Shown: positions 1 to 5,355 of the stretch, piece after piece
Position numbering within the stretch: position 1 is the first letter of the stretch
Layout of the letters: every line of letters begins with the position of its first letter
Assembly: GCA_003477345.1 (NCBI GenBank)
Contig: DMTG01000311.1
Span: forward strand, 1-6,092
From: Succinivibrionaceae bacterium
Lineage (GTDB): Bacteria; Pseudomonadota; Gammaproteobacteria; Enterobacterales; Succinivibrionaceae
DNA length: 6,092 bases
Direction of reading: 5' to 3'
The notes under the pieces: model-generated
What the model saw: only the letters and a program-made list of their open reading frames with translations
Told to the model about the DNA's origin: nothing
Database searches by the model: none
Translations under genes and position numbers: made by a program

Positions 1-1530
1 TCCATCATTCAGCTCGCAGGCCTTTTCTAAGAATTTTTTAGCTTGCTGGTAATCCTTTTTAACGCCTTGACCTCTGCCATAATGATAGCCGAGAATACTG
101 CAATCTACCGCATTATTTGAATCGCATCCTGTTTTTGCAAGATTTAAGGTTTTCTTGTTAAATTCATCAGCTTTCTTTGCGTCTTTCTCAGTTAGTATTC
201 CCTCACTATAAGCATCTGCCACATAACCGCAGGCTCTAGAATAATTAAGCTCACAGCCTTTTTTATAAGCATCAATTGCATCAGTATTGCCTTTATTATT
301 TATTACATTAAGAGCATAAATTTTACCCAAGGATATGCAGCTTTCAGCATCTTTTAATTCGCAGGCATTTGAATAAAGACGGACTGCTTTCTCATAGTCT
401 TTCTCATCAAAATTAACGTTCTCATATTTTTTTCCGGTAAACCTGCAGGCTACTATGACATTGTTTTTAAGACAGAGATCTTCTACTTTATTCAACTGCA
501 TTTTTGATAGTGCAGATTCAGAATAGTCAGCTTTGCTCTGTAAGTGCAGATCTTCTTTTGAAGGTTGCTCTGTTTCTTTTTGAGCTTTTAAACTTTCTAC
601 AGCCTTCTGCTCATCAAGGTTTTTTATACTTTCCAGAGCATCTTTTCTATCAACCTCTTTAATTGAGGTGTAGTAAGGCACTGTTAGTTCGAACCTTGTA
701 CTGGTGTCTCGAGCTCTCGATACTTTACCATTGGATAAAAATAGAGGTTTCTCAAATCTTATTTCAGTAGAAATATCTTTTATGGGAGTTAAATATCCGC
801 CTCCTCTTACGATTACATTTCCTCCATGAATAACATCCGCCATCATTTCCTGCGCATTTCCATATAAATCATAAAATCCGAGGATATTCGGTTTAAGTTT
901 TCCTACCTGATTTAATCTGCCATTGGCACTTCCTGCTCCCTGATACCAGGCAAACTCGCCTATGTTCTTGGCATTGTGTGAATAAACCGTATCTTTGATA
1001 TTTAGTTTATCTTCAGATACTGCAAGCCCTCCTCTGGCTGCAAAAGACCAATCACTTTCTAGAGGGAGAGAAACGATAGCTTTTACACCATTCTGATTGG
1101 GGACATCAGTTAAGCTTTGTAGGAATGCCGAAAAATTAAGAGCAGCGTTTGAGTATTCTGTTTTAGAGTGAGACACTGCTGGCAACAGCAGAGTATTATT
1201 GAATTTAGGGCACTTTTCCTCTGTCAGGATCTTGTATTGATATTCAGTAAGCTCATATTTGCTCATCAGAAAATAAAAGCCCTCTGGATCCTCAAAAGTT
1301 CCCTGGGTGGTCAGGATTTTATGTGTATCTTTTTGATCAAGAAAACTTCTTGATGCCTTTGCTCTTGTACCTGTGTATACCTTTCTGAATACCATACTTT
1401 CATTACAAGGCATGGGAACAACTACGTCACCAGACATAGGATGGGGATTAGAATAATCTGCAATAGCACTTATAGGGTATAGGGAAGCTATAAGTGAAAA
1501 AAATGCAATTAGATTTTGCTTTTTTTTCAT
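1..1530 (-). CDS. Secreted FGE-sulfatase-fold protein with cysteine-paired Sel1 repeats, C-terminus cut by window edge
   Basis: Reading leftward from ATG at 1530 the frame stays open to base 1, giving 510 residues with no stop. Residues 1-24 form a signal peptide (lysine-rich start, hydrophobic core, cleavage after SAIA), so the product should act outside the cytoplasm. Residues about 80-285 resemble the FGE-sulfatase (SUMF1/DUF323) fold: ESDWSFAARGG at 159-169, GFYDLYGNAQEMMAD at 218-232, RGGGYLTP at 242-249 and a closing RFELTV. The two C-terminal copper-binding cysteines of true formylglycine-generating oxidases are absent, so I infer a non-oxidase role such as binding or scaffolding. A charged linker (about 290-345) leads to Sel1-like repeats with C-x7-C pairs (C390/C398, C426/C434, C469/C477 and C505 onward), as in Helicobacter Hcp proteins, where they form disulfides. 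The Shine-Dalgarno is weak (AGGA, complement of 1542-1545, 11 nt away). The fold call is strong; the function is unknown. Confidence 0.85.
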   Translation of the reverse strand, partial: MKKKQNLIAFFSLIASLYPISAIADYSNPHPMSGDVVVPMPCNESMVFRKVYTGTRAKASRSFLDQKDTHKILTTQGTFEDPEGFYFLMSKYELTEYQYKILTEEKCPKFNNTLLLPAVSHSKTEYSNAALNFSAFLQSLTDVPNQNGVKAIVSLPLESDWSFAARGGLAVSEDKLNIKDTVYSHNAKNIGEFAWYQGAGSANGRLNQVGKLKPNILGFYDLYGNAQEMMADVIHGGNVIVRGGGYLTPIKDISTEIRFEKPLFLSNGKVSRARDTSTRFELTVPYYTSIKEVDRKDALESIKNLDEQKAVESLKAQKETEQPSKEDLHLQSKADYSESALSKMQLNKVEDLCLKNNVIVACRFTGKKYENVNFDEKDYEKAVRLYSNACELKDAESCISLGKIYALNVINNKGNTDAIDAYKKGCELNYSRACGYVADAYSEGILTEKDAKKADEFNKKTLNLAKTGCDSNNAVDCSILGYHYGRGQGVKKDYQQAKKFLEKACELNDG

Positions 1531-1565
1531 ATCAATTTATATCCTGCGCAACAGAACTACTGCCT

Positions 1566-1574
1566 ATTATAGCA
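1566..1574 (-). promoter_or_regulatory. Extended -10 promoter of the FGE/Sel1 gene
   Basis: On the minus strand the sequence reads TGCTATAAT, a perfect -10 hexamer with the TG extension. The hexamer is the complement of 1566-1571. No good -35 lies 16-18 bp upstream, as is usual for extended -10 promoters. Transcription would start near 1559, leaving a leader of about 30 nt before the ATG at 1530. Confidence 0.55.
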
Positions 1575-1742
1575 TCAGCTACTGTTTAGTGCCTGAATGT
1601 AAACTCTCCTGAAGCTATACGTGGAGCAGAGTATGTAGAAGAAGCAAAAGAAGGAAAAGGAATTTTGGATTTATAGCAATAATTACTCAAGAAATTGGTA
1701 CCGTTTTCGAGAAAAAATAAGCTTAACACAGGGGTTAGGTAT
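1575..1742. other. Intergenic stretch with a possible coding remnant
   Basis: No intact gene is visible here. The plus strand holds a stop-bounded run of 28 codons at 1590-1673, ending at a TAG at 1674-1676. Its last part (SPEAIRGAEYVEEAKEGKG then ILDL) has the charge pattern of a real protein C-terminus, but it has no start or Shine-Dalgarno and is preceded by stops. It may be the tail of a decayed gene, or chance. From 1677 to 1742 I see nothing beyond AT-rich sequence. Confidence 0.2.
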
Positions 1743-1772
1743 AAAAAAATCCTCTGGCATTGCTGTCAGAGG
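1743..1772 (-). terminator. Intrinsic terminator, leftward
   Basis: Read on the minus strand, arms CCTCTG and CAGAGG (complements of 1767-1772 and 1751-1756) enclose 10 nt and are followed by ATTTTTTT. The T-run lies only on the leftward side. It would end transcription coming from the right, for example from the small minus-strand ORF at 1885-2031. Confidence 0.6.
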
Positions 1773-1828
1773 TGGTGAAGATTCATAGGAAATATATACG
1801 AAGAAGTTAGTTGGAAATCTGTTGCTAC

Positions 1829-1874
1829 GAAAAAAAACAGCACTATTAGTAGAGCTTCAATCCCTGTTTTTTTC
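1829..1874 (-). terminator. A/T-rich inverted repeat, likely terminator just past the small minus-strand ORF
   Basis: Arms ending in AAACAG (1829-1840) and starting with CTGTTT (1864-1874) pair over about 11 bp around a 23-nt loop. The poly-A and poly-T runs form part of the stem, so it could work in either direction. It begins 10 bp past the stop codon of the minus-strand ORF ending at 1885, which favours a leftward role. The long loop and A-T stem make it weaker than a classical terminator. Confidence 0.4.
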
Positions 1875-1884
1875 TAATTTGCTC

Positions 1885-2031
1885 CTAGCGCTTTTCTATT
1901 GTGACTGTCTCAATTACAGTCTGCTGTGCGCTAATTACGTCTGCTCTGGCAGCACCCATTCGTGATGTCAGTCCTACAATTCCCAGTATGCAGAGAACAA
2001 TCAGAAAACACGCGCCTTTGGTTGATAACAT
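1885..2031 (-). CDS. Candidate 48-residue secreted or membrane peptide
   Basis: The minus-strand ORF starts at ATG 2031 and stops at TAG (complement of 1885-1887). It begins MLSTKGACFLIVLCILGIVG, a basic start and hydrophobic core, continues to GAARA with an AxA-type cleavage pattern, and would release a short tail of about 18 residues (DVISAQQTVIETVTIEKR). An in-frame ATG at 2055 would add eight residues. Support: a coherent signal or anchor segment and two leftward terminators downstream. Against: the nearest Shine-Dalgarno-like AGGAA is 13 nt upstream, the promoter is weak (TATACT, complement of 2079-2084) and I recognise no family. A plus-strand ORF overlaps it but begins at GTG without any ribosome-binding site. 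Confidence 0.35.
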   Translation of the reverse strand: MLSTKGACFLIVLCILGIVGLTSRMGAARADVISAQQTVIETVTIEKR

Positions 2032-2108
2032 TTTTGTTTTGCAATTCCTAATCATTGTGGTTGTTGTCTATATACGTCAGTATAAGAAAAGTACCGCTAC
2101 AGATTTAC

Positions 2109-2147
2109 GGCTTAAAGGGGCAAAGTTTAAACATCTGCAATTAAGCC
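2109..2147. repeat. Nested inverted repeat around GTTTAAAC
   Basis: Arms GGCTTAA (2109-2115) and TTAAGCC (2141-2147) face each other across 25 bp. The palindrome GTTTAAAC (2125-2132) sits almost at their centre. It lies between the small minus-strand ORF and the promoter of the SPFH operon. It could be a protein-binding site or a chance AT-rich dyad; there is no T-run, so it is not a terminator. Confidence 0.25.
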
Positions 2148-2202
2148 TTGATTGACGGACAGTGCCGGACAATCGGAGAACCGTTTTATCGTTTTCTTAT
2201 GC

Positions 2203-2231
2203 TTTTATAATATCATACTGTATGATATAAT
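2203..2231 (+). promoter_or_regulatory. Promoter of the SPFH operon (P1)
   Basis: TGATATAAT at 2223-2231 is a perfect -10 (TATAAT, 2226-2231) with a TG extension. The -35 position 17 bp upstream (TTTTAT, 2203-2208) is poor, so activity would rest on the extended -10. Transcription should start near 2238, about 24 nt before the first ATG of the operon. Confidence 0.65.
2210..2228. promoter_or_regulatory. 19-bp operator-like palindrome in P1
   Basis: ATATCATACTGTATGATAT is a perfect dyad: nine-base arms around a central T. It overlaps the -10 and fills the region just upstream, where a bound repressor would exclude RNA polymerase. Its centre (2219) is 7 bp upstream of the first base of the -10, the same placement as the related dyad at 4712-4730. 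The binding protein is not recognisable in this window. Confidence 0.55.
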
Positions 2232-2261
2232 ATACATATAGAGAAAACAAAGGAGGCTTAG

Positions 2262-2363
2262 ATGATGCACAAATCCTTTAGACAGGCTCAGATATGTGTA
2301 ATAGGGCTTATGAACGTTTTTCTCTTGGTTTGTCTTGTCTATACTGTGGCGGGGATTTTTTGA
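2262..2363 (+). CDS. 33-residue single-pass membrane peptide
   Basis: This short gene opens the SPFH operon. A strong AGGAGG (2251-2256) precedes tandem ATG codons at 2262 and 2265, with spacing of 5 or 8 nt. The first about 10 residues are polar and basic (MMHKSFRQAQ); the rest (ICVIGLMNVFLLVCLVYTVA then GIF) is one hydrophobic helix long enough to span a membrane. The TGA overlaps the next gene's ATG in a TGATG junction, which implies translational coupling. I recognise no family. It could be a membrane partner of the SPFH protein, a toxin-like peptide, or mainly a device for setting downstream translation. The promoter, Shine-Dalgarno and overlap make expression likely. Confidence 0.6.
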   Translation: MMHKSFRQAQICVIGLMNVFLLVCLVYTVAGIF

Positions 2364-2617
2364 TGAAACAGAAAACTCTTGAATACATCATTTGCTTGCT
2401 CGGCAACGAGTATCTGAATGTTGACAAAGCTACGATAAAAACTCTAGGCGCGGCATTTGAACTGCTGTCAAGTCTTGCTGACAATACTTTCAGCACACAG
2501 TCCTCTGACACTCAGCAAAGCCTCTGTGAGCTGCGCTTTTTTGCTAATATGATAGACATAAAAACTCCGAGCTACGTGCCGGCCAACGACGAAAACATCA
2601 TTCCATTTGAGGGCTAA
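2363..2617 (+). CDS. Uncharacterised 84-residue protein
   Basis: I do not recognise this protein. The start at 2363 is chosen because it overlaps the previous stop (TGATG). An in-frame ATG at 2294 would add 23 residues but lies inside the 33-residue gene and has only a weak AGG upstream. The product begins MKQKTLEYIICLLGNEYLNV and looks mostly helical up to about residue 40 (KTLGAAFELLSSLAD). A Ser/Thr/Gln stretch follows (42-52), then a second helix (53-65) and an acidic tail ending ENIIPFEG. No membrane segment, signal peptide or metal motif is evident. The next gene starts 4 nt after its stop, so it is clearly part of the operon. Confidence 0.7.
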   Translation: MKQKTLEYIICLLGNEYLNVDKATIKTLGAAFELLSSLADNTFSTQSSDTQQSLCELRFFANMIDIKTPSYVPANDENIIPFEG

Positions 2618-2621
2618 TTAT

Positions 2622-2846
2622 ATGTTTTTTTTGCCACAGTCTAAGGTTGAACAGCTAAGACAACAGTTTCCAAAAGGCACCTGCGTCAGATGCCTTGGTA
2701 TGAATGATCCATTCCGCCCGGTGCCTGCAGGCACTAAAGGCACGGTAAGATGTGTTGATGACGCAGGTCAGATCCACGTATCTTGGGATAACGGACAGGG
2801 ACTTGCGCTTATCTACGGCGAAGATCGCTTCGAAAAGGTTTTGTAA
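2622..2846 (+). CDS. DUF4314 domain protein
   Basis: This 74-residue protein matches the small DUF4314 family over nearly its whole length. Visible are CVRCLGMNDPFRPVPAGTKG (residues 21-40), then TVRCVDDAGQIHVSWDNG (41-58) and LALIYGEDRFEKV. The PxGTKGTV-x-DDAGxIHVxWDNG pattern suggests a compact SH3-like beta barrel. From general knowledge the family is common in mobile elements of Firmicutes and has no established function; a nucleic-acid or protein adaptor role is only inference. ATG 2622 is preferred because GAGGG (2609-2613) sits 8 nt upstream; a TTG at 2607 also opens the frame but lacks a ribosome-binding site of its own. It lies between the 84-residue gene and the SPFH gene. Confidence 0.8.
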   Translation: MFFLPQSKVEQLRQQFPKGTCVRCLGMNDPFRPVPAGTKGTVRCVDDAGQIHVSWDNGQGLALIYGEDRFEKVL

Positions 2847-2886
2847 ATCATTTGTCTGAATAACTTTAGTTTTAAGGAGATAGGTA

Positions 2887-3825
2887 ATGCCAAAGAATGG
2901 ATACGATTTAAAGATTGATATTTCTCTTATCAAAGGAAAACTTGCCATTGCGGGAATAGCTGCCCTAGTGGGACTCACTGTTCTGTCAAATCTATATGTG
3001 ATTGACGAGGGTGAGAGAGCTGTAGTAACCCGTTTGGGAACAATTACAGATACTTGGGATCCGGGCATTCACGTTAAAGTTCCTATGGTTGATAAGGTTA
3101 CACGCTACAACGTGAGAATGCAGAAGACAACTTTTGGTAGATTAGCAGAGGATATTGATTCTAATCGGGAGACTCTTTCTGCATATTCCAATGACAATCA
3201 GATCATCACATCGTATAGATTGTCTGTTACTTGGGCCTACGATCCAAACAGGATCAAGGAAGCTTATAAGCTGTTTGGCTCTGATGAAAGCAGAAACTCA
3301 GTTTTTTACACCGTGGTTGCGCCTCTTGTTCAGCAGACCTCTAAAGTTATCTTCGGCCAGTTCACATCTACAACTATCATTCAAGAAAGAGCTAGACTGG
3401 ATGAGTCACTTGATAGTGCGCTGAAAGAGCAGTTGAAAGACTATCCAATCAATGTAGTGTCAGTTCAGATTGAGAATGTTGATTTCTCAAAAACCTTTGA
3501 ACAGACCATTGAGCTCACTGCTCAGAAGAAGCAGGAAGTTGAGAAAGCCAAGAACGAGCTGCGCATGGTAGAGATCTCAGCGCAGCAGAAAGTTGCACAG
3601 GCTGAAGCTGAAAACAAGGCTGTAAAGCTAAAAGCAGATGCAAAAGCCTATGAGATTGAAGTTCAGGCCAAAGCCGAGGCAGAAGCTATCAAAGTGAAAG
3701 CAGAGGCATTAAAAGCCAACCGTGAACTCATCGATCTGACTGTTGCAGAAAAATGGGACGGCAAACTGCCAACAACTTCGCTGGGTAATTCCGTTCCTCT
3801 TCTCAATCTCGGAGAGAAAAAATAA
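2887..3825 (+). CDS. SPFH/Band 7 (prohibitin-like) membrane protein
   Basis: This 312-residue protein has the full layout of bacterial prohibitin-type SPFH proteins. A short cytoplasmic start is followed by a membrane anchor at about 18-38 (LAIAGIAALVGLTVLSNLYV). The SPFH domain spans about 38-215: VIDEGERAVVTRLG, the DPGIHVKVPMVDKV turn, YSNDNQIITSYRLSVTWAYD, and IENVDFSKTFEQTIE. An Ala/Glu/Lys-rich coiled coil fills about 205-285, and the tail carries AEKWDGKLP, common in this family. Such proteins form large ring-shaped membrane assemblies that organise lipids or regulate proteases such as FtsH. This resembles a stand-alone prohibitin rather than half of an HflK/HflC pair, as no partner lies beside it. 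AAGGAGA (2874-2880) is 6 nt before the ATG. It is the last gene of its operon, ahead of a strong terminator. Confidence 0.92.
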   Translation: MPKNGYDLKIDISLIKGKLAIAGIAALVGLTVLSNLYVIDEGERAVVTRLGTITDTWDPGIHVKVPMVDKVTRYNVRMQKTTFGRLAEDIDSNRETLSAYSNDNQIITSYRLSVTWAYDPNRIKEAYKLFGSDESRNSVFYTVVAPLVQQTSKVIFGQFTSTTIIQERARLDESLDSALKEQLKDYPINVVSVQIENVDFSKTFEQTIELTAQKKQEVEKAKNELRMVEISAQQKVAQAEAENKAVKLKADAKAYEIEVQAKAEAEAIKVKAEALKANRELIDLTVAEKWDGKLPTTSLGNSVPLLNLGEKK

Positions 3826-3855
3826 TTAGCCAAATATAAAAAAAGCTCTTTTACT

Positions 3856-3881
3856 AAGACGGGTGATCCCGTCTTTTTTTT
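3856..3881 (+). terminator. Strong intrinsic terminator of the SPFH operon
   Basis: Arms AAGACGGG (3856-3863) and CCCGTCTT (3868-3875) close on a TGAT loop and run into eight T residues (3874-3881). It lies 30 bp after the SPFH stop and ends the four-gene unit. Confidence 0.9.
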
Positions 3882-3892
3882 AATTTGTGAAC

Positions 3893-4684
3893 ATGAACAC
3901 GGCCTTACATCCTGTGAGATTGCCCCGAGCAGACTTATTGCCCACTGCTGCAATCCGCTACTATCAGAATGATCTATTCCGAGGTATTCTTAATATGCAG
4001 CAGTTTTTCTTATCCGCCTTAAAGTCCCGTCCACAGCTTTTTTCTGAAAAACAGTGGCAGAGCTTTGCAGGTGATGCCGCCGTCTATGTCCATACGTGGC
4101 TGCGCTTTCGTGCGCTGCGTCTTGTTCGCAGTCTGATTGCCGACGAGTGTCCCGCAATCTGCCACAACGGCTCTGACGGACGCGTTTACCTCAATTCTCT
4201 TCCTGATCTTCTCCACGCTTTTGTCTATTGCCGCGATCTCAATATAAGATACCGCTACAAGTCGCACGAGCAGATAGAACGTACCGGACAGATTGACTGG
4301 CGACCTTATATCAGCAGTACCATGACGGTGCAGTCTTTCGGTATGACGTTTGCGGAGGACGATGAGTTCAGGGACTTGGGCGTGGCACTGTTCTATCTGT
4401 TCATGCAGACTACCAATTCAGGGCCAGGCAGCGCCAATAAGAGCGATACTGATTTTTTCTTCCAGCCTGGGATCTCTCTTTACGATCTGGAGGGCGGCAG
4501 CGAGTTTCACGACTATATGCAGCGTATGTTCACTGACTTTGACCGCAACGGCTGCTCTCACGGCGATGAGGAGCTTATTAAGCGCTACTGTTCTTCAATC
4601 CGTAGGGAAACTCCGCCGGAGGCTTTCTCCCGTCTGTTTTCTCTCTATATGGAGAAGGACGTGCGCAGGAGACATTACAGCTAG
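3893..4684 (+). CDS. Uncharacterised 263-residue protein
   Basis: I recognise no family. The product appears soluble, rich in aromatic residues and arginine, with no signal peptide or membrane segment. Notable stretches are WLRFRALRLVRSLIADECPA, a cluster of aromatics in DLNIRYRYKSHEQ and IDWRPYI, DLGVALFYLFMQTTNSGPGS near the middle, and a charged end MEKDVRRRHYS. The start is uncertain: GTG 3887 and ATG 3893 lie 6 and 12 bp after the upstream terminator and have no Shine-Dalgarno, while ATG 3995 has GAGG 10 nt upstream and would give 229 residues. There is no clear promoter; the best -35/-10 guess (TTGCCC near 3940, TATCAG about 18 bp on) is weak. The base composition is visibly GC-richer than its neighbours: 34 of 60 bases at 4081-4140 against 24 of 60 at 3601-3660 in the SPFH gene. 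That suggests a different origin or expression history. The long open frame with strong third-position bias makes it real. Confidence 0.75.
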   Translation: MNTALHPVRLPRADLLPTAAIRYYQNDLFRGILNMQQFFLSALKSRPQLFSEKQWQSFAGDAAVYVHTWLRFRALRLVRSLIADECPAICHNGSDGRVYLNSLPDLLHAFVYCRDLNIRYRYKSHEQIERTGQIDWRPYISSTMTVQSFGMTFAEDDEFRDLGVALFYLFMQTTNSGPGSANKSDTDFFFQPGISLYDLEGGSEFHDYMQRMFTDFDRNGCSHGDEELIKRYCSSIRRETPPEAFSRLFSLYMEKDVRRRHYS

Positions 4685-4704
4685 TGGCTATAATATAGTA
4701 TTAC

Positions 4705-4733
4705 TTGACTTATATCATATAACTTGATATAAT
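4705..4733 (+). promoter_or_regulatory. Near-consensus promoter P2
   Basis: TTGACT (4705-4710), a 17-bp spacer and TATAAT (4728-4733), with a TG extension directly before the -10. Transcription should begin near 4740. It drives the 11-codon leader and the 137-residue gene. Confidence 0.88.
4712..4730. promoter_or_regulatory. 19-bp operator-like dyad in P2
   Basis: ATATCATATAACTTGATAT has arms ATATCA and TGATAT spaced by 7 bp, filling the spacer of P2. Its centre is 7 bp upstream of the -10, exactly as in P1. The right arm also begins a second perfect palindrome, TTGATAT-A-ATATCAA (4724-4738), over the -10. A degenerate copy (4693-4711, sharing TACTTGAC with the P3 site) abuts it on the left. 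A repressor bound here would block both promoter elements. Confidence 0.5.
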
Positions 4734-4765
4734 ATCAACATTGAAGATTGAAGGAGAACACTATT

Positions 4766-4801
4766 ATGAAGATCGACTCAAAAGGCAAAACGCTAACTTA
4801 G
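4766..4801 (+). CDS. 11-codon leader peptide ORF
   Basis: ATG at 4766 encodes MKIDSKGKTLT, then TAG at 4799-4801. AAGGAG (4751-4756) sits 9 nt upstream and is the strongest ribosome-binding site of the transcript. The next gene starts 10 nt after this stop with only a modest GAGG (4803-4806), so ribosomes finishing the leader could reinitiate there. It has no run of one regulatory amino acid beyond three lysines, so classical attenuation is not evident. It may be a coupling device or the start of a gene truncated by an early stop. Confidence 0.4.
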   Translation: MKIDSKGKTLT

Positions 4802-4811
4802 TGAGGTATAT

Positions 4812-5225
4812 ATGGAATATAAGGTTGTTGAGTTTGAGCTAGGCAAAAAGGTTTCTGAAGACTGTTTGGTGCTGTGCAGACTAAATGCTGTCTATATGGC
4901 CAGTGAAAAGGCGCACGATGAGTTTGTGAGCGGTTTTGAGACAGCTACTCAGGCCCTTGTGGATGACTACCAGTGCGACGCTCCGTGGGGCTGTCCGTGG
5001 ACTTACGAAAGTGAGATAAAAGTTCCTTTTCGCAGAGACTCTGTTATGAACTTCAGAAATCTCGGGTACAACTATGGTATAGCTGTTCTTCCTGACATTC
5101 TCAAAGCTACTGATCCAGAGACGGAGCCTGAAAAATATACTGCGATGCTGAAGGAATACGGCGACATACTTGAAGCCAGAGTCGGCGATACTCCGGCTTT
5201 CAGCACGCTGGCGGACTTTAAATAG
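4812..5225 (+). CDS. Uncharacterised acidic 137-residue protein
   Basis: I recognise no family. The protein is soluble and acidic, with no signal peptide or membrane helix. Residues 1-25 look like beta structure (MEYKVVEFELGKKVSEDCLV). A helix of about 26-52 follows, then the striking CDAPWGCPWTYESEIKVPF (55-73) with two cysteines and two tryptophans. After that come FRNLGYNYGIAVLPDIL (81-97) and an acidic C-terminal half. Four cysteines (18, 22, 55, 61) could bind a metal, but no standard motif is complete. GAGG (4803-4806) is 5 nt before the ATG. It is alone on a transcript running from P2 through the 11-codon leader to the terminator at 5247-5273. Confidence 0.8.
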   Translation: MEYKVVEFELGKKVSEDCLVLCRLNAVYMASEKAHDEFVSGFETATQALVDDYQCDAPWGCPWTYESEIKVPFRRDSVMNFRNLGYNYGIAVLPDILKATDPETEPEKYTAMLKEYGDILEARVGDTPAFSTLADFK

Positions 5226-5246
5226 TTTCTATAAAAACTCCTATAT

Positions 5247-5273
5247 GCCCGCTGTTACAGGCGGGCTTTTTTT
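5247..5273 (+). terminator. Intrinsic terminator after the 137-residue gene
   Basis: Arms GCCCGC (5247-5252) and GCGGGC (5261-5266) enclose 8 nt and are followed by seven T residues (5267-5273), 21 bp after the stop codon. The left arm with its flank (TATGCCCGCTG, 5244-5254) recurs exactly at 5290-5300. Confidence 0.9.
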
Positions 5274-5336
5274 GACCGGTGTGACACGTTATGCCCGCTG
5301 ATGATAAAGGATCTTCTGTTTTTATTTGTGTATATT

Positions 5337-5355
5337 ATATCAAACTACTTGACAT
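5337..5355. promoter_or_regulatory. 19-bp operator-like dyad over the -35 of P3
   Basis: ATATCAAACTACTTGACAT has arms ATATCAA and TTGACAT (one mismatch) around 5 bp, covering the -35 of P3. Its centre is 20 bp further upstream of the -10 than the P1 and P2 dyads, about two helical turns. A degenerate copy (5357-5375, left arm ATATAAA, right arm CTGTTAT) occupies the position used in P1 and P2. Confidence 0.45.

Noticed and set aside
1901..2155. Plus-strand 84-codon frame starting at GTG
   Set aside because: It has no Shine-Dalgarno or promoter, the two terminators to its left face the other way, and it overlaps a minus-strand frame with a more coherent signal-peptide pattern.
2218..2237. LexA-like box in P1
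   Set aside because: CTGT at 2218-2221 is not followed by ACAG eight bases later, so the gammaproteobacterial SOS box is not present; the 19-bp dyad explains the symmetry better.
2294..2362. Upstream ATG extension of the 84-residue protein
   Set aside because: It would overlap the 33-codon membrane gene, which has AGGAGG, and has only a weak AGG itself. The TGATG junction at 2361-2365 gives a better start.
2655..3068. Minus-strand open frame across the DUF4314 and SPFH genes
   Set aside because: It is antisense to two genes with clear family matches and has no promoter or ribosome-binding site of its own.
2887..3825. Assignment of the SPFH protein as HflK or HflC
   Set aside because: No partner gene is adjacent, and the short N-terminus and AEKWDGKLP tail fit stand-alone bacterial prohibitins as well or better.
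4350..4727. Plus-strand frame overlapping the 263-residue gene and running into P2
   Set aside because: It is an out-of-frame shadow in GC-rich coding sequence; its end crosses a strong promoter and operator.
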